Assembly: GCA_903877385.1 (NCBI GenBank)
Contig: CAIRDP010000063.1
Location: 247,933 to 311,932 of the forward strand
From: an uncultured Bacteroidales bacterium
Lineage (GTDB): Bacteria > Bacteroidota > Bacteroidia > Bacteroidales > FEN-979
Direction of reading: 5' to 3'
DNA length: 64,000 bases
The position numbers and the translations under genes were made by a program. Shown here piece after piece: positions 51,800 through 58,760 of the stretch; the stretch's first letter is position 1; each line of letters opens with the position of its first letter. The notes beneath the pieces were generated by a model that was not told where the DNA came from, did no database searches, and saw nothing but the letters and a program-made list of their open reading frames with translations.

Positions 51800-51827
51800 C
51801 TTCCGGAATTTCCGGAAGAAGCTTCTT
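51800..51827. promoter_or_regulatory. Perfect inverted repeat in the ammonia-lyase leader
   Basis: CTTCCGGAA (51800-51808) and TTCCGGAAG (51810-51818) form a 9-base perfect inverted repeat with one central base, overlapped by a 12-base palindrome AAGAAGCTTCTT (51816-51827). It lies between the predicted minus-strand transcription start (near 51830) and the lyase start codon. A regulator-binding site or leader hairpin is likely. Confidence 0.55.
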
Positions 51828-51836
51828 ATTAAGGTG

Positions 51837-51844
51837 CAAAGATA
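51837..51844 (-). promoter_or_regulatory. Candidate -7 element of the ammonia-lyase unit
   Basis: Minus strand TATCTTTG fits TAnnTTTG, 64 bases before the lyase start. No clear -33 element. Confidence 0.4.
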
Positions 51845-51876
51845 ATTTTTTTTAAAATAGCATAAGTTCCTTTTCA

Positions 51877-51884
51877 TACATTTG
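51877..51884 (+). promoter_or_regulatory. Candidate -7 element of the CrtI-like gene
   Basis: TACATTTG fits TAnnTTTG, 18 bases before the ATG at 51902. The -33 region is AT-rich without TTTG at the right spacing. Confidence 0.45.
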
Positions 51885-51901
51885 AAGTTTACTGCATTCG
51901 A

Positions 51902-53431
51902 ATGAAAGTTAATATTATAGGGGCCGGTGTTTCGGGGATTTCAGCAGGCTGTTATCTGCAGATGTGTGGATTTAAAACAGTTATATTTGAGCGTAGTGGC
52001 AGGCCGGGAGGACTTTGTACAAGCTGGAAGAAAGGGGATTATACTTTTGAATCCGGTTTCCAGTGGCTGCTCGGATCGGGGCCGGCCAATCCGTTCTATC
52101 AATTATGGTCAGAGTTGCTCGATATGAAATCCATTCAGTTCGTCAACCATGAGAGCCGGATGGACATCGAGTTAAAGCATGCCAGAAGCATTAAGGGGGA
52201 TAGTGTATTTCACCTTTATACAAATCTAGGCACCCTGAGGAGTTATATGATTGAAAATTCACCGGGAGACCAGGTGGTTATCGATCAATTCATACAAAGG
52301 ATGAGAAAAATCCAATCCTTTGAGATCCCTCCTCAAATAAAAAAAGTACCTGCTCTTTTGCCCTTGTCCGAAAAAATCAAATATATCCGCTACCTGCCTT
52401 TGCTATGGTTCCTGAACAGGATTAAAAAAGAAACGAACTTCACATTTGCCTCTAAACTTAAAAGCCCCTTTCTCAGGGAAGCCTTTGAATTATTGTTTGA
52501 CGGGGATGAGCTGCCCCTGATGATCATAAGCATGCCCCTGGCGTATAACGATATGCATGCTTCCGGATATCCTCTGGGAGGAGCCGCTGTGTTTATAAAT
52601 AAATTAAAGGATAAATATCTTGAACTTGGAGGGAGCATTCAGTATCATTCCCCGGTTTTAAAAGTTCTTACTGCGGATGGCAGGGCAACAGGTCTCCTGC
52701 TTGAAAGCGGGGACAAGGTTTCTTCTGAAGTTGTGCTTTCGGCGGCCGACTGGTATTTCACCGTCTTTAAGGCCCTGGATGGAAAATACGTCAATAAAAC
52801 AATCCGGTCCCTGGGCAGGCAGGGTAAACTAAAAGTGTATTATTCAATCATCCTTGTTTCTTTAGGGATAGGAAGGACTTTCGATGACGTATCACATTTT
52901 TTGAGGTTCCCCCTTGATCACGAGCTGGTTTCGCCCGATGGAACAGCGTATTCAAGGCTTGAGTCCCATATTTATAATTACGATCCAACCCTGGCGCCGG
53001 AAGGAAAGACCATGGTATCGGTATGTTTTTATACCAGGAATGCCGATTACTGGGTCAATCTCAGGGAGGCCGACCCTGACAAGTACGATAAAAGCAAAAA
53101 TGATTTCGCATCAGAGGTTATAGACCTGATGGAAAAGAAGTTCGGGAATATAAAGCAATATACCGAGGAAGTGGATGTGGCTACGCCGGCAACTTTATCC
53201 AGGTACACCAATAATTGGAAAGGATCTGCCCAGGGCTGGCTTCCCGGCAAAAACATGATTGCACAGTCCCCTGTTGAATTTACGCTGCCCGGGATTAAAA
53301 ATTTTTATTATACCGGTCATTGGAGCATTCCCGGGGGGGGCCTCCCGGTTGCCATTAAATCGGCCAGGGATGCGGTTCAGATCATATGCAGGGACTCAGG
53401 GCAGAAGTTTGTTCCCGGGAATCAGGTTTGA
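51902..53431 (+). CDS. CrtI/CrtISO-like FAD flavoprotein, copy 2
   Basis: A 509-residue flavoprotein with the dinucleotide fingerprint NIIGAGVSGISAGCYLQMCG and VIFERSGRPGGLCTSW, and a C-terminal FAD segment NFYYTGHWSIPGGGLPVAIKSA. It belongs to the phytoene-desaturase/carotenoid-isomerase family, as does the 13911-15410 protein, but they are not closely similar (GGLCTSW versus GGCLQSF after the fingerprint). It is read away from the lyase under its own promoter. A desaturase, isomerase or saturase acting on the polyene is likely; the reaction cannot be told from the sequence. Confidence 0.87.
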   Translation: MKVNIIGAGVSGISAGCYLQMCGFKTVIFERSGRPGGLCTSWKKGDYTFESGFQWLLGSGPANPFYQLWSELLDMKSIQFVNHESRMDIELKHARSIKGDSVFHLYTNLGTLRSYMIENSPGDQVVIDQFIQRMRKIQSFEIPPQIKKVPALLPLSEKIKYIRYLPLLWFLNRIKKETNFTFASKLKSPFLREAFELLFDGDELPLMIISMPLAYNDMHASGYPLGGAAVFINKLKDKYLELGGSIQYHSPVLKVLTADGRATGLLLESGDKVSSEVVLSAADWYFTVFKALDGKYVNKTIRSLGRQGKLKVYYSIILVSLGIGRTFDDVSHFLRFPLDHELVSPDGTAYSRLESHIYNYDPTLAPEGKTMVSVCFYTRNADYWVNLREADPDKYDKSKNDFASEVIDLMEKKFGNIKQYTEEVDVATPATLSRYTNNWKGSAQGWLPGKNMIAQSPVEFTLPGIKNFYYTGHWSIPGGGLPVAIKSARDAVQIICRDSGQKFVPGNQV

Positions 53432-53466
53432 GCCTGAATCTCGCCCGAAGTCGTCAGAATTTTGTC

Positions 53467-53497
53467 TTTGCCGTTTTATCGAAAATTTATACCTTTG
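53467..53497 (+). promoter_or_regulatory. Promoter of the tRNA-Arg gene
   Basis: TTTG at 53467-53470, a 19-base spacer and TACCTTTG at 53490-53497 give a textbook Bacteroidota promoter, with transcription expected near 53503, just before the tRNA. Confidence 0.75.
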
Positions 53498-53507
53498 CAC
53501 CGAATTT

Positions 53508-53581
53508 GGCCTCGTAGCTCAACTGAATAGAGCATCTGACTACGGATCAGAAGGTTACAGGTTTGAATCCTGTCGGGGTCA
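53508..53581 (+). tRNA. tRNA-Arg (anticodon ACG)
   Basis: All four arms fold. Acceptor GGCCTCG (53508-53514) pairs with CGGGGTC (53574-53580) using G-U pairs, the D stem is GCTC/GAGC, the anticodon stem is TCTGA/TCAGA with loop CTACGGA (anticodon ACG), and the T arm is ACAGG-TTTGAAT-CCTGT. CCA is not encoded. The 3' part from the anticodon stem is repeated at 61530-61577, so the integrated element restored the gene with its own 3' half. Confidence 0.95.
53537..53556 (+). repeat. attL core: left direct repeat of the integrated element
   Basis: TGACTACGGATCAGAAGGTT is present here inside the tRNA and again at 61530-61549, an exact 20-base direct repeat. Similarity goes on with gaps through the T arm and the tRNA terminator. 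Confidence 0.85.
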
Positions 53582-53592
53582 CAAGAGAATCA

Positions 53593-53625
53593 GCTACTTA
53601 CAGAAATATTTTGTGAGTGGCTTTT
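53593..53625 (+). terminator. Terminator downstream of tRNA-Arg
   Basis: GCTACTTAC (53593-53601) pairs with GTGAGTGGC (53613-53621), including two G-U pairs, followed by TTTT. A better-paired version follows the displaced tRNA fragment at 61585-61617. Confidence 0.65.
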
Positions 53626-53627
53626 CA

Positions 53628-53649
53628 TTTATGCAAACATTTATGCAAA
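53628..53649 (+). repeat. Left arm-type integrase-binding repeats
   Basis: Two direct copies of TTTATGCAAA with a 12-base period. The same pair (TTTATGCAAAC, 12-base period) occurs at 61389-61410 near the other end, in the same orientation, with a third partial copy at 61422-61433. Position and symmetry fit arm sites for the tyrosine integrase. Confidence 0.65.
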
Positions 53650-53948
53650 TTTTAACGATTATTGGCACATAAGTAGTTTACCCGAAATCGACTTCACCGA
53701 AACACTTAAAGCATTCTTTTTCAAGATTTTTTCGAATTTTTCTAGCTTCGAATTGTTCCCAAGGGAGGGCATTGCCCGGAGGATTTGGTGGGGGCAGACC
53801 GGTAGGGGTTCCCCATAGTATAAACAGACTTAGTATAACTACTTGTAAACATATTCTTTAAGCAAGGAATTTTGTATCTTATTAGCGAGGTTTGCCTGAA
53901 ATATCATTTTTTTTTTTGGCTTGAAGTAGGATCATTAGCCTGATTAAC
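53650..53948. other. Non-coding stretch between attL and first cargo gene
   Basis: About 300 bases with no convincing gene. It includes a G-rich strip near 53765-53815 (GAGGATTTGGTGGGGGCAG) and a short T-run near 53910. No RNA structure was recognised. Confidence 0.5.
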
Positions 53949-53979
53949 TTGTCTTAAATGGATATAATCAGTAAATTTG
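53949..53979 (+). promoter_or_regulatory. Promoter of the 64-residue cargo gene
   Basis: TTG at 53949-53951, 20-base spacer, TAAATTTG at 53972-53979. Transcription should begin near 53986, about 20 bases before the ATG at 54006. Confidence 0.55.
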
Positions 53980-53984
53980 GTGAG

Positions 53985-53999
53985 ACGATTTAAAATCGT
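53985..53999. promoter_or_regulatory. Inverted repeat at the predicted transcription start
   Basis: ACGATTT (53985-53991) and AAATCGT (53993-53999) form a 7-base perfect inverted repeat with one central base, overlapping the predicted start of transcription. It is a likely operator. Confidence 0.4.
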
Positions 54000-54005
54000 T
54001 GTCAG

Positions 54006-54200
54006 ATGACAAGGGATGAATTCTTGAAACTTTCACCGAGAGAGAGGTTAATGTTCTCACGCGCAATAATTCGTTGCACTCCAGAAGAGATTGATTCTTT
54101 AAGAAAATCACTAAAGGAATCCTTAGAAAAACTTTCGGAACTGAGTAAGACTGAACACGAATCGTGTTTTTCTGAAAACGAGGAGGAATCACAGAAGTAA
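54006..54200 (+). CDS. Small cargo protein, unknown
   Basis: A 64-residue hydrophilic, helix-rich protein (SPRERLMFSRAIIRCTPEEIDSLRKSLKESLEKLSELSK) ending in an acidic tail. A full promoter and possible operator lie just upstream, which supports expression. No family recognised; the length and charge pattern fit a small regulatory or antitoxin-like protein, but there is no toxin partner beside it. Confidence 0.55.
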   Translation: MTRDEFLKLSPRERLMFSRAIIRCTPEEIDSLRKSLKESLEKLSELSKTEHESCFSENEEESQK

Positions 54201-54221
54201 AAATGATTTATTAGGAATTAA

Positions 54222-54229
54222 TAAATTTG
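54222..54229 (+). promoter_or_regulatory. Candidate -7 element ahead of the structured RNA
   Basis: TAAATTTG fits TAnnTTTG and lies about 62 bases before the structured segment beginning at 54291. No -33 TTTG was seen. Confidence 0.35.
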
Positions 54230-54290
54230 ATGGTGTTTTAGCTTGATAAAGAAAGGAGAAAACAGAAGAAAGACTATTAATACATAAGAT

Positions 54291-54443
54291 TTAGCGTTTA
54301 GCTGAACCTGTTGTCGAAACCAGCCATATTCAACAATACCACAGGTAGTAAGCAAAACGCCACGTTAAGGCGTGAGCGTTGCTTATTTGTGGTATGGGTC
54401 CATGGCTGGACCTCGACGACGGTAGGTAATTAGCTCACGCTGA
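54291..54443 (+). ncRNA. Long structured RNA candidate (seven stacked helices)
   Basis: One rod-like hairpin of about 153 bases. The helices are TTAGCG/CGCTGA (54291-54296 with 54438-54443), AGCTGA/TTAGCT (54300-54305 with 54430-54435), a 10-base stem (54308-54317 with 54413-54422), CCAGCCAT/ATGGCTGG (54320-54327 with 54402-54409), ATACCACA/TGTGGTAT (54336-54343 with 54388-54395), TAAGCAA/TTGCTTA (54349-54355 with 54379-54385) and ACGCC/GGCGT (54357-54361 with 54369-54373). A T6 run follows directly (54444-54449), so the base can also end transcription. It lies 23 bases ahead of the TPR gene. No known RNA family recognised. Confidence 0.6.
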
Positions 54444-54466
54444 TTTTTTATTTAAATCTTGGTTTT

Positions 54467-55249
54467 ATGAAAGCATTGACGGAAAATCAAATATACGCAA
54501 TGAAATACTTAAAGCTTCTCACACGGAAGGCAAAGGAATATGCTTTGCTTAAAGAAAAAGAAAAATCAGAAAAAATGCAACAAGGTGAACAAAAAGATTT
54601 TCAAGGATTAGAATATTATAAACAAGGCAAATCAAAATTTGAAAACAAGGATTACAAAGGTGCTATTCGGGATTTTGATAAGGTTATTGAAATTGATCCA
54701 AAATTCACAAAGGCCTATTGCTCCAGGGGCAGTGCCAAGGCATTCCTTCAAGATTATACCAACGCTCTAAAGGATTTTGAGAAGGCCATTGAGATTAATC
54801 CTAACAACGAAGAGGCCTGGCACTGTAGTGGTTTGGCAAAGTTTAACCTTAATGACTGCAACAGTGCAATACAGGATTTTAATAAAGCTATTGAGCTTAA
54901 TCCTTTTTACTCAGATGCATACCTTGGTAGAGGTATGGCAAAGACTAATCTAAATGATAAGATCGGCGCTATTCAAGATTTTACAAAAACCATTGAAATC
55001 ATGCCTAAAGAAGCAATGGCATATCTTAATCGAGGCTTGGCAAAGACTGATCTACACAATTATACTGATGCAATTCTGGATTTTAACATAACGATCTTAA
55101 TTGATCCTCAAAATGCAGTTGCATATTACCTTCGTGGTTTAGCAAAATTTAACATGGGTAATAAAAATGATGCTTTATTAGATATGAATAAGTCTGTTAA
55201 ACTTGGATTTAGTGAAGCAGATAACTTTATTAAAGAATATTGTAAATAA
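54467..55249 (+). CDS. TPR-repeat cargo protein (cytoplasmic)
   Basis: A 260-residue protein made mostly of TPR repeats: after a charged N-terminal helix (residues 1-45, KEYALLKEKEKSEKMQQGEQ) come about six 34-residue units of the form AYxxRGxAKxxLxDYxxAIxDFxKAIEIxP. It has no signal peptide. It ends NFIKEYCK, like the next protein (DLIRKYCK), so the two are paralogues. TPR proteins mediate protein-protein contacts; the partner is unknown. The structured RNA lies immediately upstream. Confidence 0.85.
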   Translation: MKALTENQIYAMKYLKLLTRKAKEYALLKEKEKSEKMQQGEQKDFQGLEYYKQGKSKFENKDYKGAIRDFDKVIEIDPKFTKAYCSRGSAKAFLQDYTNALKDFEKAIEINPNNEEAWHCSGLAKFNLNDCNSAIQDFNKAIELNPFYSDAYLGRGMAKTNLNDKIGAIQDFTKTIEIMPKEAMAYLNRGLAKTDLHNYTDAILDFNITILIDPQNAVAYYLRGLAKFNMGNKNDALLDMNKSVKLGFSEADNFIKEYCK

Positions 55250-55368
55250 TTCATTTGGAATCTGAAATCATTTTACAAGACTTCAAATAGTTTTATAAAT
55301 AAAAAGCTTTAATTCAATAATTTAAGGAATTCACATACTTTGTTGTCATTCTACAAGAACATTGTGAT

Positions 55369-56181
55369 ATGAAAGAAATGTTATTAAGTTTGACAATCTT
55401 ATGTTTATCATTTACACAGGTATTTTCACAATCAGCAAAAGAATACTATAATTCTGGTTGTTTAAATATCGAACACAATGATTACCCAAGTGCAATAAAG
55501 GATTTTAATAAGGCAATCGAGATTAATCCTCAATATACAGAAGCATACTATAATCGGGGTACTATAAAGTACTCAATACATGATTATAGAGGGGCTATCC
55601 TGGATTTTACAAAAGTAATTGAAATAAATCCTCACTTTAAAGATTCCTACCTTAATAGAGGAACAGCAAAGTGCTCCCTTCAAGATTACGGAGGTGCTAT
55701 AATGGATTATAATAAAGCTATAGAGATTGATCCAAACGAAGGTGATGCATATTACGGACGAGGAATTTCTAAAGATTCCCTTCAAGATTACAGAGGAGCT
55801 ATTCAGGATTTTACTAAGACCATGGAGATTAATCCTAAGGACTCAGAGGCCTGCCTTAATAGAGGTGTGGCAAAGTTCTTCCTTCTAGATTACAAAGGCG
55901 CTGTTATAGACTATAATAAAGCTATTGAAATTAATCCAAACTACGGAGATGCATATTATAGCAGGGGTGAGGCAAAGTATGTCCTTCAAGACGGTAAAGG
56001 TGCTATAATGGATTTTAATAAAGCTATTGAGATAAATCCTCAATTTGCAAAGGCGTTCTGGGATCGGGGTGTAGCAAAGTATTCATTGGGTGATAAAAAT
56101 GGTGCTTGCTTAGATTGGAGTAAAGCAGGGGAGCTTGGATTAATGACAGCATACGATTTAATTAGAAAATATTGTAAATAA
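55369..56181 (+). CDS. TPR-repeat cargo protein (exported)
   Basis: A 270-residue paralogue of the preceding TPR protein, but with a signal peptide (MKEMLLSLTILCLSFTQVFSQ) so it acts in the periplasm or outside. About seven TPR units (AYYNRGTIKYSIHDYRGAILDFTKVIEINP and repeats) fill the mature part. The 119 bases between the two TPR genes are AT-rich and hold no structured RNA. The repeats are much alike in DNA too, so unequal recombination within them is possible. Confidence 0.85.
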   Translation: MKEMLLSLTILCLSFTQVFSQSAKEYYNSGCLNIEHNDYPSAIKDFNKAIEINPQYTEAYYNRGTIKYSIHDYRGAILDFTKVIEINPHFKDSYLNRGTAKCSLQDYGGAIMDYNKAIEIDPNEGDAYYGRGISKDSLQDYRGAIQDFTKTMEINPKDSEACLNRGVAKFFLLDYKGAVIDYNKAIEINPNYGDAYYSRGEAKYVLQDGKGAIMDFNKAIEINPQFAKAFWDRGVAKYSLGDKNGACLDWSKAGELGLMTAYDLIRKYCK

Positions 56182-56224
56182 ATGTACAGACTGAAAAATA
56201 AAACTAATTTTTAAATCTTTACCT

Positions 56225-56524
56225 ATGAAAAAATTTATACTTCCTTTTGCATTTACTTTGCTTATTTTGTCCGGATGCCATACAAGCAAGCAAGTCACCA
56301 GAGCATTGGATACTTGGATTGGAAGCAAGAAATCGGAGCTTATAGCAATACATGGCGCACCCTCTCAAACATACACCCAGGACGAAGGGAACTATATTAT
56401 TGTCTTTTTTGTTAAGAAATGTAAAATTCAATTTTTTGTAGATCAAAACGATATCATAACCCGTTCAACGTGGGATGGATGTTATAAAGCGTCTACTATT
56501 AATAATTGGAGTAAATACAGATAG
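56225..56524 (+). CDS. Small lipoprotein (SmpA/OmlA-like shape)
   Basis: A 99-residue lipoprotein: MKKFILPFAFTLLILSGCHTSKQ has a lipobox with Cys at residue 18. The mature part (TWIGSKKSELIAIHGAPSQTYTQDEGNYIIVFF) recalls the SmpA/OmlA fold, in which a helix with W-G-x-x-x-x-E-L precedes a G-x-P turn and a strand pair. Follows the exported TPR gene after 43 bases, so the two may be cotranscribed and act in the same compartment. Confidence 0.7.
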   Translation: MKKFILPFAFTLLILSGCHTSKQVTRALDTWIGSKKSELIAIHGAPSQTYTQDEGNYIIVFFVKKCKIQFFVDQNDIITRSTWDGCYKASTINNWSKYR

Positions 56525-56613
56525 TAAGATTATTAAGCAGAATCAACAATTCCCTAAATTGTGAAACTTCCGTATAAGGGACGGTGGTACTAAACTATTC
56601 AAGAATTTTACCC

Positions 56614-56790
56614 ATGGAAAGAAGGAATTTGAAAATGACTCCCGCAGAAATTTGGGCAATGAGAATGGTGGCATCCCGCCACAAGAAGGAGAAGAACCAA
56701 AAACAGAATGAATCCCAACAGAATCTAGAGAATAAAAAACCTGACCTTTTGAATCAACAGGTTAATCAAAATAGAAATGAACTGAAATAG
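56614..56790 (+). CDS. Small basic/Gln-Asn-rich protein, uncertain
   Basis: A 58-residue frame from the ATG at 56614 (MERRNLKMTPAEIWAMRM); a GTG at 56584 would add ten residues. The C-terminal half is low-complexity (KEKNQKQNESQQNLENKKP). It resembles in style the other small element proteins but no motif is recognised. Modest support. Confidence 0.4.
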   Translation: MERRNLKMTPAEIWAMRMVASRHKKEKNQKQNESQQNLENKKPDLLNQQVNQNRNELK

Positions 56791-56981
56791 TTCTTGTTCT
56801 ATCTTGCCCTTTACAAGTATTTTTTTAACCATTTAAAACCATTAATATATATAATAGATGTTCTCTACTGAGCAATCACCTGAAAAAATTGTAAGCTGAA
56901 TTACGTGCAATTTTTATAGGGATAAGGGAATCCCCAGAAAGGCATAAACTGACATTTTTGAAAACAAAAATCATATCTCAA
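56791..56981. other. Non-coding AT-rich gap between convergent units
   Basis: About 190 bases between the rightward cargo genes and the leftward genes. AT-rich with TATATATAA near 56850; no gene, terminator or repeat of note was seen. Confidence 0.45.
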
Positions 56982-57134
56982 TCAATCAAAGCCAAGCATA
57001 TCTTCAATTTTACGCTTTCTCTTGGGTAAACCCCGGCGATGACTTTTTGATGATCGCTGGTTGGGGTTAAGGCTATGGTTGGGGATGAACTCAATAAGAA
57101 GATTCATTCTCCATTTTTTTTGAATTTTCTTCAT
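56982..57134 (-). CDS. Very small basic protein (50 residues), candidate
   Basis: A 50-residue minus-strand frame from the ATG at 57134 (MKKIQKKWRMNLLIEFIPNH) to the TGA at 56984. It is strongly basic (KSHRRGLPKRKRK near the C-terminus) and lies 67 bases after the stop of the 261-residue protein in the same direction. An inverted repeat (57029-57068) overlaps it. Could be a small DNA- or RNA-binding protein; it may also be chance. Confidence 0.35.
   Translation of the reverse strand: MKKIQKKWRMNLLIEFIPNHSLNPNQRSSKSHRRGLPKRKRKIEDMLGFD
57029..57068. repeat. Nested inverted repeat
   Basis: AACCCC (57029-57034) pairs with GGGGTT (57063-57068) and inside it GCGAT (57036-57040) pairs with ATCGC (57053-57057), leaving a 12-base loop. 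Possible transfer or replication origin hairpin, or chance within the small frame. Confidence 0.35.
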
Positions 57135-57201
57135 AGGAAAGAATTATTTGAATTACGATTTGTATCTGTTATGATCTAAAGAGTGTTTCTCTCACGCCCT
57201 C

Positions 57202-57987
57202 TTATAACCGCTTATTATCGTATCGGAAATTTTTCTGTTTTGAAAGTGCTTTCTTTAGATTAGTTTTTGTTTTGATTTCAAGTTTAGATTCAATCAAGTC
57301 CGGTTTTTGCTCAAAATATGAGCCTTTAATTTTTCTTACAGTTAAAGGGTTAATCCTTGTTTCTTGAAGAAAAGCAATTAATCCCTTACGGGGAATAGTA
57401 ATGGGTATCGGTAATTTTGAAAACCTTTTTCTGATTTTAACATATCCAGCATCAGCGGCAAGCTGCTTATATTCAGAAGCAGTTGAAATTGAAATATTTA
57501 ATACTTTTGCTAGATACTTGTTTGGTAATGTATGAGAAAAAGAAGGAGAGAGAAGATTCATAATGGAGCACCGCTTAGAATACTCCGATTTTCTCTCATT
57601 CCTTCTTTTAAATTCCATAAAGTATGTTAATACTGAAGCTATTATAAATTCCTTAAAGGATTGAAAATTCTTCTGTTCAAATTCAACAGCTTTATAAGAT
57701 TCAAATTTGAGCTTCTTAGCCAGGGATACGAAACCAATAACTCTATAAGCTTTTCGCTTGCCATTTATTACAATCCACTTTAACCTTATCAGTTCCTTGA
57801 GTTGTTTCTTAAATGTCGGGATGCTTAATTTTAATGCAGAGGCATGACAGGAAATAGAACCTTTGGGAAGCATAAAATATCCATCACAGCTATATTTTAG
57901 ATAGACGTAAACCATTATCATATTGACCCTGTGCTGTTTCAGAGCATAAACACATAGTACGATTGGTATTGATTTCCGCTCCGACAT
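57202..57987 (-). CDS. Putative DNA-binding protein of the element (winged-helix pattern)
   Basis: A 261-residue basic protein. Two helix-turn-helix-like stretches are visible: CHASALKLSIPTFKKQLKELIRLKWI (about residues 48-73) and YLAKVLNISISTASEYKQLAADAGYVKIRK (about 158-187), each followed by a strand pair as in winged helices. This layout is common to replication-initiation or regulatory proteins of mobile elements, but there is no clear match to a named family. It follows the 119-residue gene by 4 bases. Confidence 0.6.
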   Translation of the reverse strand: MSERKSIPIVLCVYALKQHRVNMIMVYVYLKYSCDGYFMLPKGSISCHASALKLSIPTFKKQLKELIRLKWIVINGKRKAYRVIGFVSLAKKLKFESYKAVEFEQKNFQSFKEFIIASVLTYFMEFKRRNERKSEYSKRCSIMNLLSPSFSHTLPNKYLAKVLNISISTASEYKQLAADAGYVKIRKRFSKLPIPITIPRKGLIAFLQETRINPLTVRKIKGSYFEQKPDLIESKLEIKTKTNLKKALSKQKNFRYDNKRL

Positions 57988-57991
57988 AGTT

Positions 57992-58351
57992 CTAGATTGG
58001 AATATTCATGATTTTCTTTTTCCGAATATTGTTGATTTCTAAAAACTTATCAATAGCATCTTTTAAATTTCTATAGCTCCATGCAGTTTTTCCAAAATCT
58101 TCATTACAGGGAAATGCTTCCTTGGCTGGTCTCATAGCACCCTTAAAAAACCTCTCAGGTTTAACCTTTGCAATAAAAACCTCATAATATTTAACTTTTT
58201 CGGTAATCTCCTGCTCGTAGATGTACGATCTCCCCTTGCATAATACCTGAGTATAGGTAAAGCCATTTTTGGTTAAAATCCTAGGGAGATATTTTATGGG
58301 GCCATTATCTTGCTTCCAAGAATCAGTGGTTTTTAATTTTTGTGATTTCAT
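57992..58351 (-). CDS. Element protein of unknown function
   Basis: A 119-residue basic protein with a mixed pattern (GFTYTQVLCKGRSYIYEQEITEKVKYYEVFIAKVKPER then FGKTAWSYRNLKDAIDKFLEIN). No motif recognised. It is cotranscribed with the winged-helix-like protein downstream (4-base gap) and follows the excisionase-like gene by 31 bases. Confidence 0.6.
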   Translation of the reverse strand: MKSQKLKTTDSWKQDNGPIKYLPRILTKNGFTYTQVLCKGRSYIYEQEITEKVKYYEVFIAKVKPERFFKGAMRPAKEAFPCNEDFGKTAWSYRNLKDAIDKFLEINNIRKKKIMNIPI

Positions 58352-58382
58352 AACCTTTTAGTCTTTTATTTTATTAGCTACA

Positions 58383-58703
58383 TTATTGATATAAAGACTT
58401 TGCGGCGGCTTGTTTAATTTCTTGCTCAGTCGGCTTTCTACCAGCTTTTATAAAATCTTGCAGTTCACTTTTTAGAAAATAGAGTCTTTTAGATCTTCTG
58501 TATACTGGAATTTTCGATCTGTGTACGAGGCCATATAATGTTGGCACAGCCAGGTGCAAGAAGGTTGCCGCTTCAGAGATTGTTATAAATCTTTCACTGT
58601 CTGCCTCTGAAGGGATTGAAGGGGGTGAAAAATGTTTAAGGTTAAGTAACAAATTTTCAATATTCCTTAACCTTTCTTCAATTGAAACATAAGGAATTTC
58701 CAT
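58383..58703 (-). CDS. Excisionase/HTH-17-like protein
   Basis: A 106-residue protein whose core ERFITISEAATFLHLAVPTLYGLVHRSKIPVYRRSKRLYFLKSELQDFI (residues about 38-86; quoted in part) is the MerR-like winged helix of excisionases and HTH-17 proteins. An N-terminal helix (SIEERLRNIENLLLNL) may dimerise. It probably directs excision or regulates the integrase. Two strong inverted repeats lie in the 80 bases upstream. Confidence 0.85.
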   Translation of the reverse strand: MEIPYVSIEERLRNIENLLLNLKHFSPPSIPSEADSERFITISEAATFLHLAVPTLYGLVHRSKIPVYRRSKRLYFLKSELQDFIKAGRKPTEQEIKQAAAKSLYQ

Positions 58704-58704
58704 A

Positions 58705-58733
58705 TTGCAACAATTTTAACTTTCATGTTGCAA
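58705..58733. promoter_or_regulatory. Inverted repeat upstream of the excisionase-like gene
   Basis: TTGCAACA (58705-58712) and TGTTGCAA (58726-58733) form an 8-base perfect inverted repeat separated by 13 bases, starting 2 bases upstream of the start codon. Likely operator or leader hairpin. Confidence 0.45.
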
Positions 58734-58760
58734 GATTCGTAAAAGTTGAGGGAGGGGAAT

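Noticed and set aside
170..53431. Ribosomal RNA, riboswitch or CRISPR array in the biosynthetic region
   Set aside because: None seen; genes are packed with few gaps over 100 bases and no conserved RNA motif was recognised.
53628..53649. CRISPR-like repeat
   Set aside because: Only two 10-11-base units with 12-base period and no spacers or cas genes; they recur at the other end of the element as arm sites.
54291..54443. The long palindrome as an integron attC site
   Set aside because: The outer boxes (GCTGAAC-like and ATTAGCT-like) deviate from RYYYAAC and GTTRRRY at key places, there is no integron integrase, and no second site follows the next genes.
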